This document shows, piece by piece, positions 11,393-22,439 of a stretch of 64,000 bases of DNA. The stretch comes from Montifringilla adamsi (Eukaryota > Chordata > Aves > Passeriformes > Passeridae), in the NCBI GenBank assembly GCA_017590115.1, contig JAGGNK010008670.1, positions 1,984,001-2,048,000 of the forward strand. Direction: 5' to 3'. The position numbers were made by a program, and so were the translations under genes. Numbering within the stretch: the first letter of the stretch is position 1; every line of letters starts with the position of its first letter. The notes below the pieces were generated by a model that worked only from the letters and a program-made list of their open reading frames with translations, did not search any database and was not told where the DNA came from.

Positions 11393-14340
11393 CCTCAGAA
11401 TTTTGCTCCAAGGAACACTAATTCCAGCTGGATTATGCTCAGTTTTGGGCTGCAGGAGATGTGCAGACCAGGGCATAAAACACTTCTGTCACAGGGGGAT
11501 ATTTCATTTCCTTCCACCTTAGGTTCAGAATTTGGTGTTGTACCAAAGCATTTGGCCCTCAGTGACAATTCCCCTTTATAATTTAAAGGATTTTCTTTAT
11601 ATATGGAAACAAATCCATCTTTTTCATGTCTTCAGTGAAACCACACAACGTCCAGAGCACTGGAGAGCAATTTCAAGTCACTTTTTAAAGTGAAATCATG
11701 CAACATAGAGAGATTTGGAGAGCAATTTAAAGTCAGTAGGTTTGGGAGTTACTGGGCAATGACCTGTATGGTTTAATAGAGGTTAGGAAAGAAAATAAGA
11801 TAATTTTGGGTAATTTCTTGCAAATCTTGAAATGATAATTTGAATAAGCTCAGGAAAACAATGTCTGAATCTTCCTCTTCAGTATATTAATACATATAGA
11901 AGCTCATCTGTGTTTATATAAGTATACTAATAAACTTAGAAATAAAATTAATATAACTACTACAAATAAACTACTGTCAAACTCCTTTAATCTGAGGTTA
12001 TTTAGGAATAAACCCCAAATTTTGAAATACCAGCCCAGTCTGCAGCCTTGCAGATGGGTTTGTCTCCGTGAAGCTGCCGTGGGTGGATGGTAAATAATCG
12101 AGTTATTTCTCATGTCATGGCAGTGACACAGCTTTAAGGTGTTGAATGACAACTTCTTGGACTTTCTTGGCATTTCTGAGCTGGGAGAGCTCCTCTTTGG
12201 GGCCTCCATGGCCGTGCTGGGGTCTGTTTTGTCAGAGCCCAAGGGATGTGCCTCTCCCTGTGCAGAGCTGTTGGGGAAATGCTGATTTTCCTGGCGAGGG
12301 AAGGACTCGACATCTGCCAGGCAAAAACCAGTGGGAATGAGGCATTTTCCTGCTGGGGAGAGTCAGTGCTGTGCCAGGGGTGTTGGTGCTGAGTGGGAAC
12401 TCGGGGTCCCTTTGCTGGCCCAGGTGGCCTGATTTTGTCACTTAATTAAGGCTCAATTTAATGGCATTTAGTCGGGTTTGTGCTGGGTTTTGAGAAATTG
12501 ATGGTTATAATGTAGATGTGTAAATAAATTCCCGGCAGCACTTTGCCCCTCATCCTCAATTTAAAATAAAAATGGGAAAAACCTACAAAAAAAATAACAA
12601 AATCCCTTAATACACCCAAGGAAAAAGATCCCAGCTGAACACTGCTTTTCATTTAAAAATTCTTTTCCTATTATTTTCACTCAGTTAATATGGTTTTTAT
12701 GATGAGATCGGAGGACCTCTGCTGCACTTGGGAAATAAAAGAAAACAAGGGTTTGGGAATGTGGGGAGCCAGCCCTGTCCCAGGAACATCACCCAGCTGT
12801 CTGAGAAGTTTCAGTGCAGCCAGGTTTTATTTTAATGTGCAAAATGTGATATCATCTGTGGAGGAAGGTTCTGAAAGCAAATGAAATGATGGCAGCTGCT
12901 TTTATAGTCACTAATGCACAAGGTAACTATTTTTATATGTCCTGTTGAAGGAAAAGAATCCATTAAAATACAATTTTCTCTTTTTTTCCTAAAATAATCT
13001 TTAATCCAATGGCAGATTTGTTGCAAAAAAAAAGGGAAAAGCCATGCTCTAAAGAGATCCTCTGTTCCCAGGGACTGGGAGGTCAGGTGTGGAAAAATCC
13101 CTCTGGAGAGGATGGGTGAGAAACTTCCGTGGAAGTCAGGTGGCAACAACTTCAGGCCAATAAATCCCCTGTTAAACTCCCCAAACTCGCCTGTCAAACC
13201 CTTGAACTTAATTTTTTGAACGCATGTTTAATGCAAAAATAAATCTCTCTTCGGAGAGTAGCAAACTTGCCAGACTGAGTTAGACACACGCAGCTGGGCC
13301 AGACTGGTTGAATATTTAATAAGCTGGCGCCAGATTTTTGGTCTTGTTTGATACTTTTTATTTTTAATTTTATTTTTTCCTGCTATAAAAAAAAATCCCA
13401 AACCCACATCCTGTTGTCTGAGGCAGGAGGAGAATTGAGGATCGAGTACTTTGCAAATCTTTACCTCAGTGTCTCAAACATGTTTTTGGATTGCCTGTGC
13501 TGAAAAGGAATTTGATGTCAGAAATTATTTGTTAAAACTTCTCTCAGCTGCTCAAAACAGGAGTAGTCTTTGACAAAAATTTGAAGAACATCTGTTCTTT
13601 GTCACTGGCAAAACTGTTTTGGATTTATTTTTTTTTTTTTAATTTAAACTGATGTTTTTTGGGAACCTGATGAAGCACAAATAATCCTGCCTTAGAATTG
13701 AGCCCTTTTAGTGCAAAAATAGTGCAAAACCAAAGCCCATTAGAAGGGAATGCAGCCACTGGGGCTGAGGAGTGGAAAATGGAGATATTGGACAGGCAGC
13801 CTGGGACTTTTGGGAGTGGGATAAATGCAGTTGTAGCATCTGAGGGGAGAAGCCAATGGTTATTTACTGCTGGCCTGGGTTTATCTGGGGTGTTTCCCTG
13901 TGAATTGGGCTCGATAAATGTGTTATTTTTAAAGAGCCCCCAGGGCCTTGGGATGTGGAGAAAATCAGGAGGGTGATCAAATTAAAAGTGAAGCTGTGAC
14001 ATAAAGTGGATAAATGTTAGGATTGGGTGACATAGCCATAAATAAGTGCTGGTAATTCCTCCTGACGTGCTCCATACAGATATTTTACCCAGCTCTCCTG
14101 AGAAGCAGTTACAAGTTCCCTGGAGTGTGGTTCAGTGCAGACTCTGAATAGGTTTCCTTTTTTTATTTGGCCATTTATATTTCCTGCATTTCTGGGGGTT
14201 TCTGCTTTTACAAAGAAAAGGAAAACACACAAAACACTTGGTTTGGGAAGGCTGCTGAGGCGCCAAGCGTGGCCTTAACATGTGGAACTTTTATATGAGT
14301 TTTCCTCACTAAAAGTGGTGTCAAACATTGGCTCAGCTGC
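11393..14340. other. Unique DNA, no gene seen
   Basis: AT-rich single-copy sequence with short T and A runs. The minus-strand frame at 12,832-13,197 (121 residues) and others lack splice context or a recognisable family. Confidence 0.4.
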
Positions 14341-14348
14341 CCAGGGCA

Positions 14349-14948
14349 GGTGTTCTGATGGAACTCTGGGTACTGAGAATTTCAGACTTTCTGTGCTGCC
14401 AGGCACTGACCCCCAAGAGAAAACTGCATTGACCTGAGGCCATGGAGAAGCTTCCAAAATGGAATGATGGAACTGGAATTGTGGGTGTGCAGTTTGAATA
14501 GAAGTGTGTGATATCACAGGGTGGGAAACTTGGAGTTTGGGGTTTTAGAATATAGCAATATAGATAAAACTAGATGGAGGTTTTAGGGCAGAGGCTGCTC
14601 CTTCTTCTTCGCCTTCTCCTTCACCTTCTCCTCCATGGGTTTGGGTGGTTTTGTGTAATTGGATAAAAAGTCCCCATTGCAGGCATGGGTGGTTGGTGAT
14701 GGGATTAAAAGTAAAAATAATAGAGGTGCCATTTCTTAATTGGACAGTTTATCCTTAAAAGGCCTTGTAGAGAGAGAGAGATGGGGCTGCATTTTCAGTT
14801 TGTTGGAGTGAAGTGCTGCAGAACTCGGGGTTTGTGAGACTGTAATATAGATAAGAACTAATAAACATCTGAGTCTGAACATGAAATACCATCTTGAGCA
14901 CTTTAAATCCTGACCCTGACCCAGGCAGAAAAAGATAAAGAACTGATC
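14349..14948 (+). mobile_element. LTR, family 2, copy 1 (sense)
   Basis: About 600 bases match, in the opposite orientation, the LTR at 58,755-59,306. Shared blocks include TTTCTGTGCTGCCAGGCACT and CTTAATTGGACAGTTTATCC. A TATA-like TTAAAAGG lies near 14,755, and AATAAA (14,860-14,865) follows about 100 bases downstream, the order expected for an LTR promoter and polyadenylation signal. No internal retroviral genes adjoin it, so it is a solo LTR. Two CTTCTTC/CTTCTCC-rich stretches near 14,600-14,630 are internal simple repeats. Confidence 0.8.
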
Positions 14949-14959
14949 ATGTTCCTTTT

Positions 14960-15090
14960 CCTGGAGGGATCTAAAAGTCACCACTTTTAGGATGTGGCAC
15001 TTGTGACATGGGGCAGTGGTGGCCTTGGCAATGCTGGGAATGGTTGGATTTGATGGTCTTGGAGATTTTTTCCAAGTTTTCTAAATGATG
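14960..15090 (+). mobile_element. CR1 LINE fragment
   Basis: CCTGGAGGGATCTAAAAG, GGATGTGGCACTTGTGACAT and GGTTGGATTTGATGGTCTTGG follow the avian CR1 3' region in order. It directly follows the family 2 LTR. Confidence 0.8.
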
Positions 15091-15094
15091 TTGA

Positions 15095-16530
15095 GATTTT
15101 TCTCTGTGTTCCTTCCTCAGGGACAGCTGGCTGCACCTCAGGGGAAAAAGAAATAATTGTTATTTTTGTGCAGTTATGGTGGTGATGAACATTTAATTTA
15201 TAAATTCCAGCCGGTGGCCAAGATCCATGCAAGGAGCAGGGTTAAAAAAAGAGGAGTCATTATGTTCTCTAATGGCTGAAATTCTTCTCTGGAGCCTTCT
15301 CTAGGATAACTTTTGAAACTGGGATTTTCTTCCTAAATTCTTGGAGGAGAAATTGGAATTGGTGAGGAATCTTGGATTGGGAGCTAAGCCTGTCCTTTGG
15401 AAATGCATTAGGTCAAGTCTCCAATTCTTCAGGAAGAGAAGGAAACACCAGACCCTCCTGAATATTTCTGGGGTTTTTGAGGCATGAATTAATCATCATG
15501 TAGAAATTCTCCCTTTATTTATTATTTTTGTAGAGTGAAACTTGGATGTGTATTTTTGTGAGTGACAGATGTTGGAATAAATTTTTGAAGAGGTGAAAAC
15601 ATAAAATATCTTGGCTTAATTTCCAAAATTGGTCAGCTTGGTGTGAATTTTTCTGCTTTGTTGTCCCTCTGTGGTAAATGTCTATTTTTGGGCTCTAATG
15701 TATTGTGGAGAGATGGGAAGAATGCACTGAGAAATTTAAACTATATTGCAAATCTTATCTGGATGGAACTGAATTATTCACCCTGACACAGCAGAAAATG
15801 CAGGGATATCACCTCAGGATGTGTGATTAAGCTGAGGTATTTTTCATCACAATATCTTGGCTTTTGATGGAATACAAGCAATCAAAAATTGCTCTGTATT
15901 TTGTAAACAGCTGCATTTCCTATTCCGCGCTTTTGGTCTGCAATATTTTTAACATCACAGACTTTTTAAAATACAGAAAACTAAGAATAGTTGGGGTTTG
16001 TTTTTGCTGTGTTTGTGAGAATTCTCCTCTCTCAAAATCACAAAACTCAGTTTTCTATCAGAACCACTGAAGTCACAAATGAAGACTGATCCTCTCTCTG
16101 AACTCCCCTTCTGGTGAGCCACGACGTGGGGTTGGCACAATCTGTTCCTCAAACAGGGAAAAGCTGGAGAACAAAGCTTGGTTTGATGGGGAATCCAGCA
16201 GGATGCAACTGTGAATTGTTGGAATAATTTTAATTTAGTAATGCTAATGAATCTTCTCCCTTGTCCTGGGCTTTATTTGGTGAGAGAGCTGGAAATTAAG
16301 GGAAGCAGATCTTGGAATTACCAGGGCAATCAGGCTTCATAATCACTACCCAGCAGACGATTTTATTTCAGCAGTGAACAGGAAATATTCAGGACAGTGG
16401 CATTAATATTTTTGCTCTGAGACAGGTTCAAATTAACCTATTCTAGGCATAGGAGAAAGTGAAAATCACAGATATACAGAGTATTTGCTGCACGCCAGAT
16501 GATAAATTCTAAGCTCAAGATAGGATTCTT
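15095..16530. other. Unique DNA, no gene seen
   Basis: AT-rich single-copy sequence with only short overlapping frames. No repeat family is recognised. Confidence 0.4.
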
Positions 16531-16537
16531 ACAAATA

Positions 16538-16636
16538 TTTCACAGAATCACTGGATTGGAAGAGACCTTCAAGATCAGAGTTGAACCCAGCCCCAACACG
16601 TCAAGTAAACCCTGGCACCCAGTGCCACATCCAGTC
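16538..16636 (-). mobile_element. CR1 LINE fragment followed by poly(T)
   Basis: CACAGAATCACTGGATTGGA, ACCTTCAAGATCAGAG and CCAGTGCCACATCCAGTC are the reverse complement of the CR1 3' region common in birds. A T23 tract follows immediately at 16,637-16,659. Confidence 0.85.
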
Positions 16637-16659
16637 TTTTTTTTTTTTTTTTTTTTTTT

Positions 16660-18105
16660 GCCTCCTTCCATCCAAAAACTTTTGGAATTGGGAACTTAAT
16701 ATGGATTTTTGTTGTGGTTTGGCTTCCAAGAAATTTCATGTACTTGAGTAAAAGAAAACTTTGAGTCCACGTGCTTCGAGTAAAACAAAGACTTCTAGGG
16801 ACAGAAAAATGGCAGTTTAAATCAGAACTCACATCTGTTGGTGGAACCGTTTTGTCACTTGTGTGGGGTTTTGCTGGGCTTTTTCCTGTTTTATTTCCCC
16901 GCTCAGCTGGGAGCGGGTGCAGATGGGGAGAAGTGTGGTTATTTCTGATAACGACTCTGTGCATCCTCCCCACAAGAGCAGCGAGCAGAGGCTGAGAGAT
17001 GAGACAGAAAGGGTTGAGGGGCAGCCTCGTGGCAGGGTTTGTTCTCCCTGGCTTTTAGGAGTCAGTTGCAATATGTGATTATATTTTCTCTCGTAGAACT
17101 TTGAAACGACTCTGGGCGCTGCATTTTTATTTTTATTTCTCCTTTTACTCCAGTCGTGTTCTTGGAGTGCTTGACTACTTTTTTTTCCCCTTCATTTATT
17201 TTTCTGGAAATGGTTCAAAAGACATTTGGAGGAGTTAATGAGACAATTTGCAATTTATCTTGGTGGTTTTTTTTTTCCTTTTGGGGGCGATCCAAAGCCA
17301 TTTGGAGGCAATAGAATGGTCTCACTGACTCTGAGGAGCTATGGGTGAGGCCCTTGATGAGAATTGTTGTGAGTCTATTGACAATTAGGTGATGTCTCCA
17401 TATGTGAAATGATAAAATACAAGTGTAAATGTTATAGCTCAGAATGTTTTAGTGCTGCTTTGCAGCTCTGTTTTTGCAGCACGCTGCAGTTACTCTGCTG
17501 GGCTCAAAACAGTGTTTGGGTGCAGGAGCCACTTTAAAACAACCAGAGACTGCTGGAATGATCAAAACTGGTCCCAGAAAAGAAAAATAAGAAAGGAAGA
17601 TCAAACCCAGGTTTATTATTCCAATGGGGGTGTTGGAAATAGGGGGAGCAAGGCTCCTTTTGGGTCAGTGTGGTTTGTAAGGCCCCTACAGAGCGGTGCT
17701 TAATGCACATTAATTATACATTAACACATTTCTGTGATGCCAGAGCAGAGGGTAAATATGGATACGAGGGAAGAAACTGAGATAAAAGACGAGTGGAGAG
17801 GAGAATTGAAATTGGTCTCCCTGGTAAACAAGGCTCAAAGTCACCCCCTGTATTTGCTGCTGCTGAAGGCGAGGAGGGAGATGGGCGTTTGTGGCTGTGT
17901 CAATATTGGCACTTTAAAAATGGAAGATAAACCAGAACTGAGCTGGGGGTGTTTCCCTCTGGGTCTCCAGCTGTGCTGCTGGGCAGTTTTGGGAAGAGCT
18001 CACCTGTGGGTGTTTCCCTGGCACACAGCAATGTTTCCAGTGAAGATCCATGAGTGTGTTCCCAACACCTCCTGGAGCAGCCTCATCACAGGAGAGGTGT
18101 GCAGC
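16660..18105. other. Unique DNA, no gene recognised
   Basis: The region includes a 153-residue + frame at 17,734-18,195, whose 3' third lies on an LTR fragment, so I do not call it a gene. No other coding signal is seen. Confidence 0.4.
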
Positions 18106-18110
18106 CTGGG

Positions 18111-18180
18111 TGTTGGAACCCTGGGTGCTGAGACTTTTACACTTTCTGTGCTGACAGACTCTGACCTCAAGAACTGGAAG
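18111..18180 (+). mobile_element. LTR, family 2, 5'-end fragment
   Basis: TGTTGGAACCCTGGGTGCTG and CTTTCTGTGCTGACAGACTC match the start of the family 2 LTRs at 14,349 and 59,306. Only about 70 bases remain. Confidence 0.65.
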
Positions 18181-18654
18181 TCTTTGGCTCAGTGAAAATG
18201 GATTTTTGCATAATATTTGATTTTTCTGGGTCAAACATTTCTAATTCTTGAGGTTCATAGGATACTTCAGGGAGTAATTTGGTCCAGACACCTCATCCAT
18301 CACCTGGGTTCCAGATCCAGGTTTTGAACCAGTCTATCCCTCTTTTCCCAGGCAGCAGCTCCAGGGAAGCTCTGCTTGGAGCTGTGCTGCTGCTTGGACA
18401 AAGGGTCAGGAAGGTGCTGCAGCACCTGGTCATTGGCAGCATCCTCCACGAGCAGTGCCTGGATGGTGCCTGGAAGCTCCCTCAGACAGGAATTTTCTCA
18501 AAGTGCAGCTGGTTTATTTTCTAGGGTGGCTTTGCTCCAATCTGAAGTAGCTGTAATTGCAATTTTTCTTTAGTCTCATTAATTTCCCATTATTTCTTTA
18601 ACTGACAAAGCAATCGATGTTTGGGGATCTTAAGTCTACCCTTGGGCTTCTTTA

Positions 18655-18785
18655 ATCACAGAGTCATGGAGTGATTTGGGTTGGAAGGGATCTTGAAGCC
18701 CATCCAGTGCCACCCCTGCCATGGACAAGGACACCTTCCACAATCCCAGGTTGCTCCCAGCCCTGTCCAGCCTGGCCTTGAACAT
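18655..18785 (-). mobile_element. CR1 LINE 3'-end fragment
   Basis: TGGAGTGATTTGGGTTGGAA, GCCCATCCAGTGCCACCCCT and GTCCAGCCTGGCCTTGAAC are the reverse complement of the CR1 3' region. Confidence 0.9.
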
Positions 18786-18789
18786 TAAA

Positions 18790-20095
18790 TTTATTTTTGG
18801 GGTCAATCCATAGAAGCTTGGTTATCTTTCACTTAATAAGGTTTCAGTGTGGGGTGGAGGCAAACGTGAGACCTCACCCTTGTGCACATATTAAATGTTT
18901 GGTCCTCTCTCTTCATGCTAAGAAAAGTTGTGTATTTGTCAAGCAGAGCGGAGTGCAGCCAGCTCATCCTCCCATCACAAACCTTAAGTTTCTCAGAAAT
19001 AAAAGGAAATGGCTCTCCTGATATAATTTTTCCCCCCCAAAGTAGCATCCAGTTGCTGACTAATATCTGGCCGTGGCTGCGGTTGCTTTGGTGGGAAGTA
19101 TGAATTCTTTATGGCACCTCAGGGGGCTGCTTAACAGCTTTATCAGATAATTACAGTGCTGGAAACAATGTGTGATGTGTGCTGTGGTGTGGGAATTTGG
19201 GATGCACCCCGTCTCCCAGGGCTCTTAGCATTAATATCTCCTCTCCCCTCATCCATTTCAAACAGCACAGCACGAGCTGGAGCAGATGGAGGTGCCTTGT
19301 CCCTTTTGTCCCAGCCCTGCTGCTTGTCCCCTGTCACTCTGAGGAGAGCTCTGTGCTACCAGCTCGGCTTGGCTCTGCTCCAGCACTTGGGAAAGGTCAT
19401 CCCTGCCTCTTCCAAGGACATCTGACAGGATCAGGGACTGTCTGCTCCTCTGAGGGAGGAACTGAGTGGTGGATGGCACATCCGTACGCAGGGGAGGCTT
19501 TGGTGGAGTTCTGCACCCTCAGTGCTGGAATAAAAGCTTAGGGTCCTTTTTCAATACAATCCACTTATTTTCTGTGAAGATTTTTGGGTTTAGGATACAA
19601 ACCACGTGGCTCCTGTGCGGCCTCAGGGACGCTGCTTCATTCTGGGAAGGCTGAGTCACAGTTCCTAAATATGACAAGATGATATTAACAATAAGGGGGG
19701 GTCAGAAGCAGGAGGGAAGAAGCTGAAAGTCTGGGAAGTTCTCTCTTAACCTTTTCAGGCTGGTAACACAACTCCTTGTAAGATTAACCAGTCTGTATTA
19801 GAGGGCCTGAAATCCAACCTTAAATTAAATGCTTGGCTGAAGTTAAACCTTCTGCTGTAGAACTCCCCAGGGGCTGGAAAACGTCTCTTCCAAGGAGGTG
19901 GAAGAAGTGGTCAGGGACCTTTGACCACCCTCTCCAGCCACTCCTTGCTCCTGTGTGCCCTCAGTGTGACTGAGCCAGGTGTGAAGGTTTTGTCAGGCAG
20001 GATCCTGGGTGCTGAACTTGGTACAAAATTTCTTATTTTTGGCACATCAAAGGCCTCTGAGAACAGAAAACGATGCTAATCATGTGTTTGTGCAC
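18790..20095. other. Unique DNA, no gene recognised
   Basis: Several 60-120 residue frames overlap on both strands between 19,143 and 19,654, where GC content is a little higher. No splice-consistent coding segment was identified. Confidence 0.4.
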
Positions 20096-20099
20096 TTAG

Positions 20100-20246
20100 A
20101 AATATCAACTCATCGACTTGCAGAGGCAGAAGATGGAGGAAAACCTGGAGGAGCGAAATATAAAATTCTCTTCCATCATCAAAGTAGCAGCTCGAGCCAT
20201 GACCTCTCTGTGTTCAGACACGCTGCAAGCCAGAAGCAGAATTTAA
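20100..20246 (+). CDS. Candidate last exon, unrecognised coiled-coil-like protein
   Basis: An acceptor-like TGTTTGTGCACTTAG ends at 20,099. The next base starts a 49-codon frame in phase 0, ending in TAA at 20,244-20,246. The deduced 48 residues begin KYQLIDLQRQKMEENLEERN, highly charged and helix-prone, then become less charged with IIKVAARAM. The codon choice looks like real coding sequence, and the other frames are poorer. Against this, the pyrimidine tract is weak, no polyadenylation signal follows closely, and I recognise no family. The block could equally be a conserved non-coding element that happens to be open. No partner exon was found nearby. Confidence 0.25.
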   Translation, partial: KYQLIDLQRQKMEENLEERNIKFSSIIKVAARAMTSLCSDTLQARSRI

Positions 20247-20859
20247 ATGGGCTTGGCCTCCTTGCTGCTTAAAAAGGGAGAGAAAAACAAGTAAAAAATT
20301 ACTTTTACCAACTTTCCAAACCCAGCTCAAAGCTGCTCTGTGGAAAAATGTAGGCAGGGGTTGCTTTTCGCTGATTTTTGCCTTTCACCTCCATGTACCT
20401 GTATCAGTGCCCAGGTGTCCAATGCCTGAAAACCACCTTGGAACCCTTGTCAGTGCCATCCTCAGCCTCCTGAAACTACCCAAATGCACCTTCTGCAAGG
20501 GAATATTTCATTTTTTTTCTGGAGATAATCACAACTTCTCCAGGAATTTCATAGGAGCCATGGGGACATTTGATATTTAAACTAGATATTCCTTCTAGAA
20601 ACAGCAAACTGGTGACAGCTCAGATTTCTTGTCTCACTCTTCAAGGACATGGTGTGGCCTCTCTGCTGGGAGTTCCAAGTGTCACTTGTCTCCATACCTG
20701 CACTTGAACGTGTCCCCTGACATGGAAATGATGAGCCACAAACTGTCCCATCAGTCTGTCTGAACATTTAGCATCACAGGCTGCTAAGCCCAGGGTCTTC
20801 ACAGAGAACAAAATCCAAGGGCGTCATGGGATGGACAGTAATTTCCTGCTAAATGTATA

Positions 20860-21110
20860 ATTTATTTTAGTCGGGTCAGGCTGTAGTCCTTATATAACAG
20901 CTCAGCCTAGAAAAGGAAATTTATTTAATATTTTTGCACCTTCCATAAAGTTAATGAATGAATTCAAGTAGGTGTTTCACTACAGCACAAGACATTGAGC
21001 TGTGGTTATAAATCATGACTATGATGTTAAATAAATATACTTAAGCTGTTTGGACATCAGGAAATTTGGAAATTGGGTGTTCCTATATAGCCTTCCCATA
21101 GGCCTGGATT
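20860..21110. promoter_or_regulatory. Possible conserved non-coding element
   Basis: Repeat-free sequence with a TATATAA-containing block near 20,890 and homeobox-type cores around CATGACTATGATG (21,013). It sits beside the other element-like blocks of 20-22 kb. Inference from texture only. Confidence 0.2.
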
Positions 21111-21129
21111 ATTCCTGTTAGTCACATTC

Positions 21130-21174
21130 ATATGTATATATATATCTATCTTTATATATAGATATAATATATAC
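21130..21174. repeat. (TA)n-rich microsatellite
   Basis: Imperfect TATA and TATC repeats. A short T run followed by TATATATA lies nearby at 21,227-21,250. Confidence 0.8.
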
Positions 21175-21589
21175 AAAGTAATGGGACTCTTTGTTCTTTT
21201 AGTCAATCCTTGCAGCTGTAAAAAGATTTTTTTTTTTTAATATATATATCCAACTAATTTTAGGAGTTAATTTCTACTCTGGAAGCGTCATGAAGCACCG
21301 ACTGCGCAATTTGCAAAGCTCATCAGGAAAGAACATGGCGCAGACCATCCTTCCTGTGGGAAGCACCCAAAAGTGAGGGATATTCTCTCTCTCTGAGGAA
21401 TCTCTCTGTTCAAATCTCTGTGTCCTACCCCAAAATGTTTTCTAAGTTAAGGGTTTTTATAAAATCAAGGAGATAAATTAAATTTAGGGTAGCAGTGGCT
21501 GGTATGACCTTTCATTTGGGGAAAATGGTTGAGCTTCCAGTTCTCATTTTTTAAAAGCCTGGAGTTATTTTCCTTGGGGAAGGACAAAT

Positions 21590-22100
21590 TTTCTGTTGCA
21601 CATCATCAAATATTGAATGCATTTGCTGCTTATGTAAAAGAGCATTTTAGCCTGGTGAGAGAGAGGAGATTAAAACAAGCAGGCTGCATCCCTAAATTCA
21701 ATTGTTTTCCTGGGAGATGCCACTCAGCCTGGCAAGAGATTGACACCGTGTCAACTCTGCTTCTCTCAAATTGCCCTCAAACGAGGTGCCCTCTAAATCC
21801 GTCCCCGAAAACTGCGGCGGCCGAGGCGCCACCTGATGAAATTAGGGAATTAAATTTCTGGGAAAGTCTTATCTGAGCGCAGGGAGCCCTTTCCAATGGG
21901 ATCATTTGTTTGAACATTAAATTAAGCAATCACCCCTCCCCAGAGCTCCGAGAAGCGGTGGAAGGGGCCGGCAGCGAATCTTCTGCTCCCTCTGGAGGGA
22001 AACGCCTTTGCTCTTCCTGTTGGTTCCCCGCTCCATCATTGGCCACTTGACCACGGTGTATCCACAGCCAAGTGACAAATTTAGGAGGATGTTGTTCCTG
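21590..22100. promoter_or_regulatory. Candidate developmental enhancer block
   Basis: Unusually complex, repeat-free sequence with a local CpG-rich island (CTGCGGCGGCCGAGGCG near 21,810). It carries a perfect inverted repeat TTGACAC-C-GTGTCAA at 21,740-21,754, which resembles paired TGACA sites of MEIS/TGIF-class homeodomain proteins. An E-box CACCTG and AATTAAAT homeodomain cores follow. A 115-residue + frame (21,529-21,876) covers part of it but has no splice or domain support. Regulatory function is inference. Confidence 0.35.
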
Positions 22101-22204
22101 CAGGTGAAGTTAGCTCCGTGTCACAGGTCTTGGGATAAATGGTGGCACTCGGTGAGGAGGTGGCGGCTCCCGCCTCTGGCAGTCGCGGTTTGGCGGCACT
22201 AAGG

Positions 22205-22237
22205 GGGAATTTGATGGGAATTTGATGGGAATTTGAT
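22205..22237. repeat. 11-base tandem repeat, three perfect copies
   Basis: GGGAATTTGAT is repeated three times without change. Confidence 0.95.
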
Positions 22238-22439
22238 GATCTCTGGGAGCAAACTCAGTCAACAGCCGGGAGACCCTGCTGAAACCTTGTTTCCTATCAG
22301 TCCTTATCAGGCTGGACACTGCCAGGAGAGGAGTGGGGATCAGATCCAGATTAAACCCCAGGGTTCTCTTATCACCTCTGACGCTGCCACAGCAAAACGC
22401 TCCAGCCCAGCCCTCCTGGCAGGGCAAGCCCAGCATTAG

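Noticed and set aside
17734..18195. 153-residue plus-strand ORF
   Set aside because: The last part lies on an LTR fragment shared with 14.35 and 59.3 kb, and no splice or domain evidence supports the rest.
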